This document shows, one piece after another, positions 52,735-61,589 of a stretch of DNA of 64,000 nt. Origin of the DNA: Mucilaginibacter ginsenosidivorax (GTDB taxonomy: Bacteria; Bacteroidota; Bacteroidia; Sphingobacteriales; Sphingobacteriaceae); NCBI RefSeq assembly GCF_007971525.1, contig NZ_CP042437.1, positions 3,348,001 through 3,412,000 on the forward strand, read 5' to 3'. Numbering within the stretch: the stretch's first letter is position 1; the number at the start of each line of letters is the position of its first letter. Both the position numbers and the translations under genes were made by a program. A model generated the notes under the pieces. That model did not search any database and was not told the origin of the DNA. It saw only the letters and a list, made by a program, of their open reading frames with translations.

Positions 52735-53319
52735 GTGTCAATCAACAAGCTTCTTTCCTGTTTCGATAAATACCTGCCCCTTGATGAGGGAGAAAAGGCC
52801 GACCTTGCCCAACGGGTTACCGAACGGAAAATTAAACGTCGTCAATTCATTTTGCAGGAAAACGATATTTGCAGGCATTACACCTTTGTTGCCGAAGGCT
52901 GTTTCAAAAAATTCCAGGTTGATAAAAAAGGGACGGAGCATAACCTGCAGTTTGCTGCTGAGGGCGACTGGCTAATGGAAATTGATAGTTTTTATTTTGA
53001 AAAACCCAGCCGCGTTTATATTGAAGCTATTGAGCCGGCTGTTATTTACCAGTTAAACAAGGCCAACCTGTTTTACCTGTTCACCAACAACCCCAAATTC
53101 GACAGAAATTTCAGGGTAATTGTAGAGGATCGTTTTGTTGAACAGGAAAACCGCATCCTGCAAACCATCAGCTCAACAGCCGAAGAGCGCTACCTGTCGT
53201 TCATTAAACAATACCCCCATTTATACCAGCGTCTGCCAGGCACGCAAATAGCATCGTACCTGGGCATTACCCCCGAATTTTTGAGTAAAGTGCGTAAATA
53301 CATCGCCCAAAAACAGTAG
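52735..53319 (+). CDS. Crp/Fnr family transcriptional regulator (second of three)
   Basis: The 194-residue protein starts with GTG at 52735 (MSINKLLSCFDKYLPLDEGE), which gives the standard N-terminus; no ATG is well placed. A beta-roll effector domain (about 15-125) is followed by a winged helix with TQIASYLGITPEFLSKVRKY near the C-terminus. The recognition helix (TPEFLSKVR) differs from the other two Crp-type proteins in this window. It is the YeaM/Bacteroidetes-type group, often activating adjacent enzyme genes. The following hydrolase gene starts 122 bp downstream and has repeats in its upstream region. Confidence 0.9.
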   Translation: MSINKLLSCFDKYLPLDEGEKADLAQRVTERKIKRRQFILQENDICRHYTFVAEGCFKKFQVDKKGTEHNLQFAAEGDWLMEIDSFYFEKPSRVYIEAIEPAVIYQLNKANLFYLFTNNPKFDRNFRVIVEDRFVEQENRILQTISSTAEERYLSFIKQYPHLYQRLPGTQIASYLGITPEFLSKVRKYIAQKQ

Positions 53320-53323
53320 TACC

Positions 53324-53392
53324 CTTAAACTACATTAAGGGTATTTCTTAAACTACTTTATAGGCAGTTATCTGTTTATACCGCCACCTTTG
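53324..53392 (+). promoter_or_regulatory. Candidate regulated promoter of the alpha/beta hydrolase gene
   Basis: CTTAAACTACATTA (53324-53337) recurs as CTTAAACTACTTTA (53347-53360), 23 bp apart. The first copy also lies within an inverted repeat, TACCCTTAA (53320-53328) and TTAAGGGTA (53335-53343). CACCTTTG (53385-53392), a -7-like box, begins 24 bp after the second copy. The centre of TAAACTACTTTA is 34.5 nt before TTTG, like the other Crp-type sites here. Confidence 0.45.
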
Positions 53393-53440
53393 TGCAGCAA
53401 ACGGGATGATTTTTTGCCCGCAAAAACAAAGTACAAAGCA

Positions 53441-54262
53441 ATGGAAGACATAAAAGAACGAAGAGAACGGTTTGAAACCTTGGGCGCAATTTATCCTAAA
53501 GCGCTATCGGTAAAAACAGAACAGGTATGGATAGCCGGGGTTAATTGTTATTGGCTAACCCCGGTTAATGCCAGGCCCCAAAGAATAATTATTTACCTGC
53601 ACGGCGGCGCATTTGCGGTTGGCTCTATCCGCTCGCACGAGGCTATGGTAAGCCATTTTGCCCTGGCAACAGGCGCAAGAACTTTATTTGTAGATTATTC
53701 CCTGGCGCCCGAAAAGCCATTCCCGGCAGCACCCGATGATGTTTTTGCCGTGTACACGGAGTTACTTAACAGCTACCCCGGCTACGCGATTAATTTTATT
53801 GGCGATAGCGCCGGTGGCGGTTTAATTGTATATGCAGTTGCCCGGATGCTTGAACAGAAAATTCAGCTACCTAATGCGGCAGTGTTGATTTCGTCCTGGA
53901 TAAGTTTGCACTGTGATAATCCATCGCATGAAGAAAACCGCTCCATCGATCCGGTGCTAAGCCGCGAATATGCAAAAGCATCGGCTGCCGATTATATTGG
54001 TAACTCACCTATCGAAATAGTAAGCCCCGAAAACGCGCGATTGAACAAGTTTCCACCGGTGCTTATTGTGGTTGGCAGTAACGAGATATTGCTGGACGAC
54101 AGCAGGAATTTTTATGATACCATAAAAGAAGTTCAGCCGGATGCAAATTTAACCATTTACCAAAATCAAAACCACGTTTGGCCATTATCGGGTATTGATA
54201 CCAATGCATCACAAAGATTGCTTAGCCAGGTGGCAGAATTTTTAAACGCTCCTGAAAACTAA
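53441..54262 (+). CDS. Alpha/beta hydrolase of the hormone-sensitive lipase type
   Basis: I use ATG 53441 (MEDIKERRERFETL), giving 273 residues; 17 residues of poor quality would precede it. Oxyanion motif HGGAFAVGS (about 66-74), nucleophile GDSAGGG (about 137-143, Ser in the centre) and C-terminal NHVWPL with the catalytic His mark an HSL-family esterase/lipase, as does the FPAAPDD motif. No signal peptide, so cytoplasmic. It lies downstream of a Crp-type regulator and 7 bp before a quinone-oxidoreductase-like gene, forming one operon. Confidence 0.9.
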   Translation: MEDIKERRERFETLGAIYPKALSVKTEQVWIAGVNCYWLTPVNARPQRIIIYLHGGAFAVGSIRSHEAMVSHFALATGARTLFVDYSLAPEKPFPAAPDDVFAVYTELLNSYPGYAINFIGDSAGGGLIVYAVARMLEQKIQLPNAAVLISSWISLHCDNPSHEENRSIDPVLSREYAKASAADYIGNSPIEIVSPENARLNKFPPVLIVVGSNEILLDDSRNFYDTIKEVQPDANLTIYQNQNHVWPLSGIDTNASQRLLSQVAEFLNAPEN

Positions 54263-54269
54263 CAACAAC

Positions 54270-55238
54270 ATGAAAGCAGCAGTAACCCCACAACCCGGCA
54301 TGCCCGGGGTTATACAGATACAGGACCTACCCATACCAGCAGCAAAAGAAGGCTGGATATTAATTAAAATAAAAGCTTTTGGTTTAAACCGGTCGGAGTT
54401 GTTTACGCGGCAGGGCCACTCGCCGGGTGTTATGTTTCCGCGCGTACAGGGTATTGAATGCGTAGGGGAGGTGGAGCATGACCCCTCGGGTACTTACCAC
54501 AAAGGCCAGAAAGTGGCTGCCATAATGGGCGGCATGGGCCGGGAATTTGATGGGGGATATGCCGAATATACCCTTGTTCCGCAAGCCATTGTTTTTCCGT
54601 TCGAAAGCGATTTGCCCTGGGCAGCGCTTGGAGCCATCCCCGAAATGTTCCAGACTGTTTCGGGCTCGCTGAATGAAGCATTAGAAATAAAAACAGGCGA
54701 AACATTGTTCATTCGCGGCGGTACGTCGTCTATCGGCATGCTGGCCTGTCAGCTGGCGAAAAGTAAGGGGCTGACGGTGATTTCAACTACCAGGGATGAA
54801 GCTAAAGCTGCCCACCTTAAAGAAAACGGCGCCGATCATGTGATCATCGATGATGGCGATGTAAATTCAAAACTTAGGCAAATAATACCGCAGGGTGTTG
54901 ATAAGGTTTTGGAGCTGGTGGGTATTGCAAGCCTTAAAGACTCCCTGAAATGTATCAGGCCCAAAGGTATAGTTTGCATGACCGGCATATTGGGCGGCAG
55001 CTGGACGATGAACGAATTTACGCCCATGGGCGATATCCCATCACTGGGCCGCCTTACAGTTTATATGGGCGATGCTGCCAATTTGCATAAAGACAGTTTG
55101 CAGGAATTTATAGATGCTGTAGCTGGTGGAAAAATTAAACTGAATATTGATAAAGTGTTTAAGCTTAACCAGGTTGCCGAAGCGCACAGCTACATGGAAA
55201 GCAACCAGGCAAAAGGAAAAATTGTGGTAGAAATTTAA
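54270..55238 (+). CDS. Zinc-type alcohol dehydrogenase/quinone oxidoreductase family protein
   Basis: The 322-residue MDR protein has the N-terminal GroES-like part (KAFGLNRSELFTRQGHSP, GIECVGEVEHD) and the nucleotide-binding motif RGGTSSIGMLACQLAKS (about 150-166). The zinc-binding cysteines of classical ADHs are absent, so it is of the zeta-crystallin/quinone reductase type using NADPH. It follows the HSL-type hydrolase by 7 bp and would share its regulation. Confidence 0.9.
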   Translation: MKAAVTPQPGMPGVIQIQDLPIPAAKEGWILIKIKAFGLNRSELFTRQGHSPGVMFPRVQGIECVGEVEHDPSGTYHKGQKVAAIMGGMGREFDGGYAEYTLVPQAIVFPFESDLPWAALGAIPEMFQTVSGSLNEALEIKTGETLFIRGGTSSIGMLACQLAKSKGLTVISTTRDEAKAAHLKENGADHVIIDDGDVNSKLRQIIPQGVDKVLELVGIASLKDSLKCIRPKGIVCMTGILGGSWTMNEFTPMGDIPSLGRLTVYMGDAANLHKDSLQEFIDAVAGGKIKLNIDKVFKLNQVAEAHSYMESNQAKGKIVVEI

Positions 55239-55304
55239 AAGCGATAGGGCTGTAAAGCAGGCTGATAATTGTAAATTAGGGGGCATGTTTTAACCTGAAG
55301 CTTT

Positions 55305-55934
55305 ATGAGTAACACCAGCGATTTTCTTGCCAGAATCCCTTTTTTTTACGAGCCTGAATTTAAGGCCGAACTACAGGAGCATGCCAAAGTGATGAGCTTT
55401 AATAAGGGCGATGTAATTGTGCGCGATGGGCAGTATGTAAAGTTTTTGCCTATTGTTATTAAGGGCGCCATCAGGGTATTTCAGCAAAAGGAGGATAGGG
55501 AGTTTTTGCTTTACTATGTAAAAGCCGAAGAAACCTGTACCATGTCGCTTGCGGCGGCTTATTTTAATAATAAAAGCACATCGCACGGGGTAGTTACCGA
55601 ACCAACGGAGGTGCTTATATTCCCGGCTGGTTTGATAGATCAGTGGCAGCTCAAATATCCGTCATGGAACAGGTACGTGATGAATATTTTCAGGAAGCGG
55701 TATGATGAGCTGATAAGCAATTTTGAAGTGACCGTGTTTGAGCATATTGATGTGCGGGTGATGGAATACTTAAAAAGCCGGGCGCGAAATGAGGGCAGCA
55801 ATTCGGTTCATTTTTCGCACCAGCAATTGGCCGATGAACTGGGTACAACCAGGGTGGTTATATCGCGGATATTAAAGGAATTTGAACGGCAGCAAAAAAT
55901 AAAGCTATACCGCGGCCGTATAGATATGCTTTAA
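55305..55934 (+). CDS. Crp/Fnr family transcriptional regulator (third of three)
   Basis: The 209-residue protein has a beta-roll domain (about 15-120, one cysteine in EETCTMSLAA) and a winged helix with recognition helix GTTRVVISRILKEFER. Compared with E. coli CRP this keeps the Arg at position 180 but has Val at 181. A GTATC-N4-GATAC palindrome and perfect -7 box lie directly downstream, before the DUF1059 gene, which suggests it acts on that gene. It is 66 bp after the quinone-oxidoreductase-like gene on the same strand. Confidence 0.9.
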   Translation: MSNTSDFLARIPFFYEPEFKAELQEHAKVMSFNKGDVIVRDGQYVKFLPIVIKGAIRVFQQKEDREFLLYYVKAEETCTMSLAAAYFNNKSTSHGVVTEPTEVLIFPAGLIDQWQLKYPSWNRYVMNIFRKRYDELISNFEVTVFEHIDVRVMEYLKSRARNEGSNSVHFSHQQLADELGTTRVVISRILKEFERQQKIKLYRGRIDML

Positions 55935-55952
55935 AAATAAATTTTTGCCTGT

Positions 55953-55997
55953 GTATCTTTTGATACCGTTTTGAGCGGAGAGGCGCTTGTAGTTTTG
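55953..55997 (+). promoter_or_regulatory. Crp-type operator and -7 box before the DUF1059 gene
   Basis: GTATC-TTTT-GATAC (55953-55966) has 5-bp perfect arms. After 27 nt comes TTTG (55994-55997) in TAGTTTTG (55990-55997), an exact -7 consensus. The geometry equals the GTGA-N6-TCAC promoters of the sulfur operon within 1 nt. The implied start is near 56002, 32 nt before the ATG. Confidence 0.65.
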
Positions 55998-56033
55998 GTG
56001 TAATAAACAATCACCATTAAAACAATCAAAGTT

Positions 56034-56204
56034 ATGAAAACACTACACTGTGCCGATGCCGGCTTTACCTGCGATGCTGTTGTAACCGCAAACACCGATG
56101 AAGAAGTATTAACCATTGCCGCCGAGCATGCCCGCACCGTTCACGGTACCGAAGTAACACCCGAAATGGCCGAGCAGATAAAAACGCTTATCAAAGAGGC
56201 TTAG
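56034..56204 (+). CDS. DUF1059 small protein
   Basis: This 56-residue protein runs MKTLHCADAGFTCDAVVTAN at its N-terminus to IKTLIKEA. The conserved pattern C-x4-G-x2-C (C6, G10, C13) and the helix EEVLTIAAEHARTVHG are those of DUF1059. The family is small and may bind metal through its Cys residues; its function is not known to me. It follows a Crp/Fnr gene by 99 bp and has its own Crp-type promoter. It is too short for many gene callers but has a clear ATG and stop. Confidence 0.85.
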   Translation: MKTLHCADAGFTCDAVVTANTDEEVLTIAAEHARTVHGTEVTPEMAEQIKTLIKEA

Positions 56205-56622
56205 TCGTTCCGTTGAACGAAGGCGAAGACTCGATCAGCCCCGATGCATCGGGGCCGCCCTCTGTTCACTTGCGGTAGAAAGAGACGATTTGTGCTTAAT
56301 TGCTTATTAGTCAGTAATTTATATATTGGTGATTTTCAAGCCCTTCTTTCCGGCGAAGCCGAAGAGAGGGTGGCGGGCGCAGCCTCGCCGGGTGAGTTTT
56401 CGCCGCCATGTGATATCCGTTATATGTAGCACAGTTGCCTCCCCCGCCGGCTACTGTGTGTAAACATCTTTTGGAAACGTACCAATAATAATAAAAAAAT
56501 GTCATTTCCTTTTGTTTTAGAGATATGTACACGCGGTAGCCCCGCCGGGGGATTATTTTTTTGATCCGGGCGCTTAAAAATCAAGCAATTATCGATATTG
56601 CATGTAAATAAACCCCTGGCAA
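56205..56622. other. Intergenic region with GC-rich repeats
   Basis: These 418 bp have no gene I can support. They hold the palindrome CCCCGATGCATCGGGG (56239-56254), small hairpins CGGC-GAA-GCCG (56351-56361) and GGCG...CGCC (56372-56389), and CCCCGCCGGGG near 56540. The GC-rich hairpins differ in composition from the surrounding AT-rich sequence, like dispersed repeats. Confidence 0.5.
56239..56254. repeat. 16-bp perfect palindrome
   Basis: CCCCGATGCATCGGGG is fully self-complementary. It lies 34 bp after the DUF1059 stop, without a T-run, so it is more likely a dispersed repeat or RNA 3' structure than a standard terminator. Confidence 0.6.
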
Positions 56623-57831
56623 ATGAAAAACTCTCCTGCAGCAACAGAAACTGCGAAAATTGGCAGCAGCCGGCTAATTTCGGTCGATGCGTATCGTGGT
56701 TTTGTAATGATGCTGATGATGGGCGAGGCGCTATCATTTAAGGAAGTTTATAGCAAGCTGCCAGGTAGTACGTTTTGGAGTATCCTGGCCTTTAACCAGG
56801 ACCATGTTGCCTGGGCGGGCTGTTCGCTGCATGATATGATCCAGCCATCGTTTTCATTTTTGGTTGGCCTTGCTTTACCTTTTTCAATAGCCGGCCGCAT
56901 GGCTAAAGGCGATAAGTTCCCCGCGTTGTTAAAGCATGCTTTGCTGCGGTCGGTTATACTTATTGCCCTGGGCATTTTTTTGCGTTCCATGTGGTCTAAG
57001 CAAACGTATTTTACTTTTGAAGATACCCTAACCCAGATAGGTTTGGGGTACACCTTCCTTTTTTTACTGGGTTTTTGTACACAACGGATCCAAATTATTG
57101 CATTCGTTGTAATTCTCGTGGGGTATTGGGCAGCTTTTGCAGCATACCCTTTGCCTGGTAGTAGCTTTGATTACGCCGCGGCAGGTGTGCCCCAAAACTG
57201 GGAACATAATTTTACAGGTTTTGCCGCGCACTGGAACAAAAACACCAACCTGGCCTGGGCTTTTGACCGCTGGTTTTTAAACCTGTTCCCCCGCGAAGCT
57301 GTTTTTACCCACAACAATGGTGGTTATGCAACCCTTAGCTTTATACCAACCCTTGGCACCATGATTATTGGGTTGCTGGCCGGCAACCAATTGCGTAAAG
57401 GCACTGCACCGTTTGTTTTGGTGCGCCGCTTTGTGGCAACCGGGCTTGGTTTAATAGCCCTTGCTGCTTTATTACACTTTACAGGTATAGCCCCCATTGT
57501 AAAACGGATATGGACGCCCGGCTGGGTGTTGTTTAGCGGCGGATGCTGCTTTTTGCTGCTTTCCTTTTTTTACGGCGTTATTGATGCAGCGGAGCACAAA
57601 AAATGGCCCTTGCTGCTGGTGGTAATAGGCACAAACTCCATAGCGGCCTACGTGCTGGCCGATGGTTTTGGCTCCTTTATCAGGCAGAGTTTATATATCC
57701 ACCTGGGCCAAAACTACGATATGATTTTTGGCGATGCTTACAGTACACTCATTAAAGGCGCGCTTGTGCTGGCAATACAATGGCTCGTCCTGTTTTGGAT
57801 GTACCGTAAAAAAATATTTATTAAAATTTAA
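56623..57831 (+). CDS. DUF5009/heparan-alpha-glucosaminide N-acetyltransferase-like membrane protein
   Basis: The 402-residue protein has about ten transmembrane segments and the HGSNAT/DUF5009 start signature SRLISVDAYRGFVMMLMMGE (about 17-36). Related motifs include HDMIQPSFSFLVGLALPFSI and a C-terminal GTNSIAAYVLADGF. Relatives transfer acetyl groups across a membrane onto terminal glucosamine. Here the acceptor could be a glycan outside the cytoplasm. It stands alone, with repeats before and a terminator after it. Confidence 0.85.
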   Translation: MKNSPAATETAKIGSSRLISVDAYRGFVMMLMMGEALSFKEVYSKLPGSTFWSILAFNQDHVAWAGCSLHDMIQPSFSFLVGLALPFSIAGRMAKGDKFPALLKHALLRSVILIALGIFLRSMWSKQTYFTFEDTLTQIGLGYTFLFLLGFCTQRIQIIAFVVILVGYWAAFAAYPLPGSSFDYAAAGVPQNWEHNFTGFAAHWNKNTNLAWAFDRWFLNLFPREAVFTHNNGGYATLSFIPTLGTMIIGLLAGNQLRKGTAPFVLVRRFVATGLGLIALAALLHFTGIAPIVKRIWTPGWVLFSGGCCFLLLSFFYGVIDAAEHKKWPLLLVVIGTNSIAAYVLADGFGSFIRQSLYIHLGQNYDMIFGDAYSTLIKGALVLAIQWLVLFWMYRKKIFIKI

Positions 57832-58177
57832 GGCAGACAAACAGATGCCATGCAATATCAATCAGGCCCTTCTGGGGCCCGAAAGTTTTACAGCGCTCAT
57901 TGATACATCCAATTTTCCTGTCATCCTGAGGAACTACCAGCTATGCGAAAAAAAACAGAGATGACATGGTGACAAATGGAGTCACAAAATATAAAGATAA
58001 TTACGAAGGATTGAAAAGCCGCTCACCAAAAGCGGCTTTTTTATTGACAATATTTGCCTCGACTTATTAAGACACTTTATTACGCAGGGACACTCTTCTG
58101 CAAGAAAGGACGGGAGTTTTATAGCAATAAAGCTCGTAGGTCGCCCCTTTTTTCCAAGGGCAGGCGAAAATTTCCCC
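57832..58177. other. Intergenic region
   Basis: These 346 bp between two convergent genes contain a hairpin terminator (58015-58042). A GTGAC...GTCAC pair at 57969-57985 has N9 spacing between GTGA and TCAC and is not a Crp-type site. No gene is seen. Confidence 0.55.
58015..58042 (+). terminator. Terminator between convergent genes
   Basis: AAAGCCGCT (58015-58023) pairs with AGCGGCTTT (58031-58039), a perfect 9-bp stem with 7-nt loop, followed by a T-run to 58042. On the other strand a shorter T-run also follows, so it may act both ways. Confidence 0.85.
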
Positions 58178-59086
58178 CTACGATCTGAACGCCACCGGTG
58201 TAAACGAAGTTTGTTTTTTAAAGTATTTAGAAAAATGCGCAGGGGCATCATAACCGAGTGCATAGGCAATTTCGCTTACGCTCCAATGTGTTTGTTTCAG
58301 TAGTATTTTGGCCTCCTGTATTATCCTGTTGCTAATAATTTCGGTTGTAGTACTGCCTGTAACCTCTTTTAGTACCTTGTTAAGGTGATTAACATGTACG
58401 GCCAGCCGGTCGGCATAATCTTTGGCGGTTCGTAAACCAAGTTTTTGGTGTGGCGGCTCAAGCGGGAATTGTCGTTCCAGCAATTCGATAAACAGGGAAG
58501 ATATCCGTTCAGACGCGTTTTGCGCAGTACTTATGGCCAGCATCGGCTGTAGTTTTTGCCCGTAATGTATAAGTTCTAAAACCAGGGTGCGTAAAAGGTC
58601 ATATTTATACTGGTAATCGGCATCAAGCTCCCGCTGCATCTTCCTGAAGATGTACTCAATTTCGTTTATTTCTGTTTCAGAAACCTGGAAAACCGGTACC
58701 TGCCCGGGTTGAAATATGGGCAATTCATCCAACAATACCGCCGACTTGCCTGGCGAAAGAAAGTCGGGTGTGAAAATACAAAACATACCGGTTTGGTTAC
58801 CATCTTCGGGCAGCCAACGATAGGGGATTTTGGGCGTAGCAAAAAGCAGGGCGTTTTTCTGTATATCTATTATCTTATCGGCATACTCGGCTTTGCTTTT
58901 GCCCCTTAACCAGCTAATTTTGTAATACGCCCGGCGGCTATAGGGCATTATTCTTTCTCCGGTCGCTTTATTAAACAACTTTTCGGCTTCAAAAACATTA
59001 AAATGGCCAAGCTCTTTACTCGTCTCACCATGAAACGATGCGCCATTCCGGTGGTAAAAATCTTCGAGGGATGTATTGGTGATCAT
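58178..59086 (-). CDS. AraC family transcriptional regulator
   Basis: The 302-residue protein has an N-terminal cupin-like sensing part (about 20-150) and a C-terminal double helix-turn-helix (about 200-302): AKDYADRLAVHVNHLNKVLK and WSVSEIAYALGYDAPAHFSK YFKKQTSFTP, the latter the AraC signature. It probably senses a small molecule. The SDR gene upstream on the same strand ends 124 bp before it with a terminator between, so target genes are uncertain; the SDR is the nearest candidate. Confidence 0.92.
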   Translation of the reverse strand: MITNTSLEDFYHRNGASFHGETSKELGHFNVFEAEKLFNKATGERIMPYSRRAYYKISWLRGKSKAEYADKIIDIQKNALLFATPKIPYRWLPEDGNQTGMFCIFTPDFLSPGKSAVLLDELPIFQPGQVPVFQVSETEINEIEYIFRKMQRELDADYQYKYDLLRTLVLELIHYGQKLQPMLAISTAQNASERISSLFIELLERQFPLEPPHQKLGLRTAKDYADRLAVHVNHLNKVLKEVTGSTTTEIISNRIIQEAKILLKQTHWSVSEIAYALGYDAPAHFSKYFKKQTSFTPVAFRS

Positions 59087-59154
59087 GCTGCTTTTCCGAA
59101 TTTAAAGTTATCAATTTAATGTATTGTTATTAGCAATTGCCATTAGCGGCAGGT

Positions 59155-59196
59155 AAAAGCAGGGCGCACTATTCAATCAAGTACTGCCCTGCTTTT
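59155..59196 (-). terminator. Terminator after SDR gene
   Basis: AAAAGCAGGGC (59155-59165) and GCCCTGCTTTT (59186-59196) form an 11-bp stem with a 20-nt loop, 13 bp after the SDR stop. On the minus strand the stem ends in TTTT. Confidence 0.75.
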
Positions 59197-59209
59197 TTAT
59201 TGAATTTTA

Positions 59210-59974
59210 TTATACCAGCATGCCGCCCGAAGCTTCGACGCGTTGCCCGTTTACCCAGCGTGCATCGTCTGTACACAAAAAGGCCACTACGCCGCCAATA
59301 TCTTCGGCCACAGCCGGCCTGCCTAATGCGGTTACCGAGCTTACTTGTTTTTGTGTTTCCTCACTTGCGCGGAAGTGCCCGCCGCCAAAATCTGTCATTA
59401 CCGCGCCGGGCGCCACAGTGTTGGCCCTAATGCCCCTGGCGCCTAACTCTTTGGCAAGGTAACGGGTAAATACTTCAACGGCGCCCTTCATAGCAGCATA
59501 AACCGACGACCGCGGAAAAGATACCCTGGTTAAGCCGCTGGATATGTTTACAATGCCCCCACCATCATTTATCAGCGGGATTAAGCCTTGTGTTAAAAAA
59601 TAAACACCTTTAAAATGAATGTTCAGCAGTTCATCAAAAAACTCATCGGTAACCTCTTCAATTAATTTATACCCCCCGATGCCTGCGTTATTGATCAAAA
59701 AATCAATACGGTTTGCACCAAAAGTATTGGTTAACACGTTTTTAAGCTGATCGACAAAAGTACCAAAGCTTTTAATGTCGCCGGTGTTGAGTTGCAGGGT
59801 TGCGGCTTTTCTGCCGCTTTGTTGAATTTGATTAACTACATTTTGCGCCTCTGCCAGTTTACTGTTGTAGGTGAGTATCACATCAATGCCCTTTTCGGCA
59901 AGCCGAAGTGCCATATCTTTGCCTAAGCCACGGCTGCCACCGGTTACCAGGGCTATTTTATTTTTACTTTCCAT
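59210..59974 (-). CDS. Short-chain dehydrogenase/reductase
   Basis: This 254-residue classical SDR has the cofactor motif VTGGSRGLGKDMA (about 9-21), NNAGIGG, the catalytic Ser in VNISSGL, and YAAMKGA (YxxxK). The C-terminus (DDARWVNGQRVEASGGML) is typical of the FabG-like group. The substrate is unknown. It is followed by an AraC regulator on the same strand. Confidence 0.92.
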   Translation of the reverse strand: MESKNKIALVTGGSRGLGKDMALRLAEKGIDVILTYNSKLAEAQNVVNQIQQSGRKAATLQLNTGDIKSFGTFVDQLKNVLTNTFGANRIDFLINNAGIGGYKLIEEVTDEFFDELLNIHFKGVYFLTQGLIPLINDGGGIVNISSGLTRVSFPRSSVYAAMKGAVEVFTRYLAKELGARGIRANTVAPGAVMTDFGGGHFRASEETQKQVSSVTALGRPAVAEDIGGVVAFLCTDDARWVNGQRVEASGGMLV

Positions 59975-60252
59975 TTTTAATAATTTTTATGATACAAAAT
60001 TGTTGATAGTGACAGTATAGCCGTTTGTAACAATCAATCGGTTACTTGTATAATTCAAATGATATTAACGCTGCCGCTCTGTAATGGTTTGTTAAATTCG
60101 GGCGGCTTAAATTGCACCAAAAAATCACATAAAAACCCCTTTTTTTATGCCGGAGTATAGGATATAAAAGCCTATATTAGCTGTCAATCAATGCAAAAAG
60201 CAGAAGGATTATCCTCTTTGTCCGGCTTGTTTTTTAACCTATTTTATAATTT

Positions 60253-61578
60253 ATGAGATCCTTTCTATTTTGTATTGCAGGCGGGCTATTTTTACTCTCC
60301 TCCTGCAAAAAGCCCGAGTACCAAAAAGTAATGCACGATCCTGAACTGTACCGTGTTACCGTAAAAAAACTTAACGATATTGTGCTGGAAAATAACTTTC
60401 CGCCGGTTACTGCTTCACGTAATTATGTGTATGCCAACATTGCGGCGTACCAGGTTATTGCGGCCGGCGATCCGGCGCATTTCAGGTCGTTATCCGGCCA
60501 AATCAAACATTTGCCACCAACGCCAAAGCCCTCAAAAGATACCACGGTTGATTACCAGTTTGCATCGCTGCTGGCATTTTGCTTTGTGGGTAATGCGGTA
60601 ACGTTTCCGGAAGGCAGTATGGACCAGTATGTAGATGGGCTTAAACAAAAAGCAAAAGATGCCGGTATGCCCGATGATCTTTTTGAAGGATCGGTAAATT
60701 ATGCCAATAAAGTGGCCAAATCTATTATGAAATGGAGCAAGGGCGATAATTATTTAAAAACCCGGTCGGCCAGTAAATACACGGTAAAACAGCAGGATGG
60801 CCGCTGGATCCCTACGCCACCTATGTATGCACAGGCACTGGAAGCACACTGGGGCGAGATAAGGCCAATGGTTTTGGATTCTGCTTCGCAACTAATCCCG
60901 CCAGATCCTCCGGCTTTTGACGTTAAAAACAAAAACGGAAGGTTTTACCTGCAGGCGCTTGAAGTAAAAAATATTGTTGACAGCCTTACCACCGAGCAAA
61001 AACACCAGGCCGATTTTTGGGACGACAACGCATTTAAGCTGAATGTAGTGGGACATGCCTCATTTGCCACCAAAAAGTTTTCGCCTGGAGGCCACTGGAT
61101 GAATATTACCGGAACAGTTACCCGTGCAAAAAAGCTTGATTTTAACACTACAGTGAGTGTTTACACCGAAACTGCTATTGCATTATTTGATGGTTTTATC
61201 AATTGCTGGTATTTAAAATATCGCTCAAACTATGTGCGGCCCGAAACTATTATTACCAAATACATTAATGCTGATTGGCGGCCATATATCCAAACCCCGC
61301 CATTTCCCGAATACAGTAGCGGGCACGCCGTGATATCATCAGCCGCCGCCGAGGTATTGACCAGCAAGTTTGGCGATAATTTTGCTTACACCGATTCCTC
61401 GGAGATGGAATTTGGGATAGCGCCGCTATCGTTCAAGTCATTCAGGGAAGCCGCGAAATCAGCAGCGATGTCGCGGGTATTGGGCGGTATCCACTTTAAA
61501 AACGCCTGTATTGTGGGCAATAAACAAGGTGCCGAAATTGGACAGCTGGTGGTAAAAAAACTACAGTTTAAAAAATAA
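60253..61578 (+). CDS. Vanadium-dependent haloperoxidase/PAP2-like lipoprotein
   Basis: The 441-residue protein starts with a lipoprotein signal (SFLFCIAGGLFLLSSCKKPE, lipobox SSC). The PAP2/vanadate-binding residues are present: KYRSNYVRP (Lys, Arg), SSGHAV (356-358) and SRVLGGIHF with H414. The protein may be a vanadium haloperoxidase or an acid phosphatase, which share this active site. The outer region has a 200-residue helical extension as in other Bacteroidetes members. It is 11 bp before the GH65-like gene, so they form an operon. Confidence 0.87.
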   Translation: MRSFLFCIAGGLFLLSSCKKPEYQKVMHDPELYRVTVKKLNDIVLENNFPPVTASRNYVYANIAAYQVIAAGDPAHFRSLSGQIKHLPPTPKPSKDTTVDYQFASLLAFCFVGNAVTFPEGSMDQYVDGLKQKAKDAGMPDDLFEGSVNYANKVAKSIMKWSKGDNYLKTRSASKYTVKQQDGRWIPTPPMYAQALEAHWGEIRPMVLDSASQLIPPDPPAFDVKNKNGRFYLQALEVKNIVDSLTTEQKHQADFWDDNAFKLNVVGHASFATKKFSPGGHWMNITGTVTRAKKLDFNTTVSVYTETAIALFDGFINCWYLKYRSNYVRPETIITKYINADWRPYIQTPPFPEYSSGHAVISSAAAEVLTSKFGDNFAYTDSSEMEFGIAPLSFKSFREAAKSAAMSRVLGGIHFKNACIVGNKQGAEIGQLVVKKLQFKK

Positions 61579-61589
61579 CATATACGATA

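Noticed and set aside
57969..57985. GTGAC...GTCAC pair resembling the sulfur-operon operator
   Set aside because: GTGA and TCAC are 9 nt apart, not 6, and no -7 box or gene start lies at the right distance.
60156..60176. TATAGG-N9-CCTATA inverted repeat upstream of the haloperoxidase-like gene
   Set aside because: Arms are only 6 bp in AT-rich sequence and nothing ties it to a regulator.
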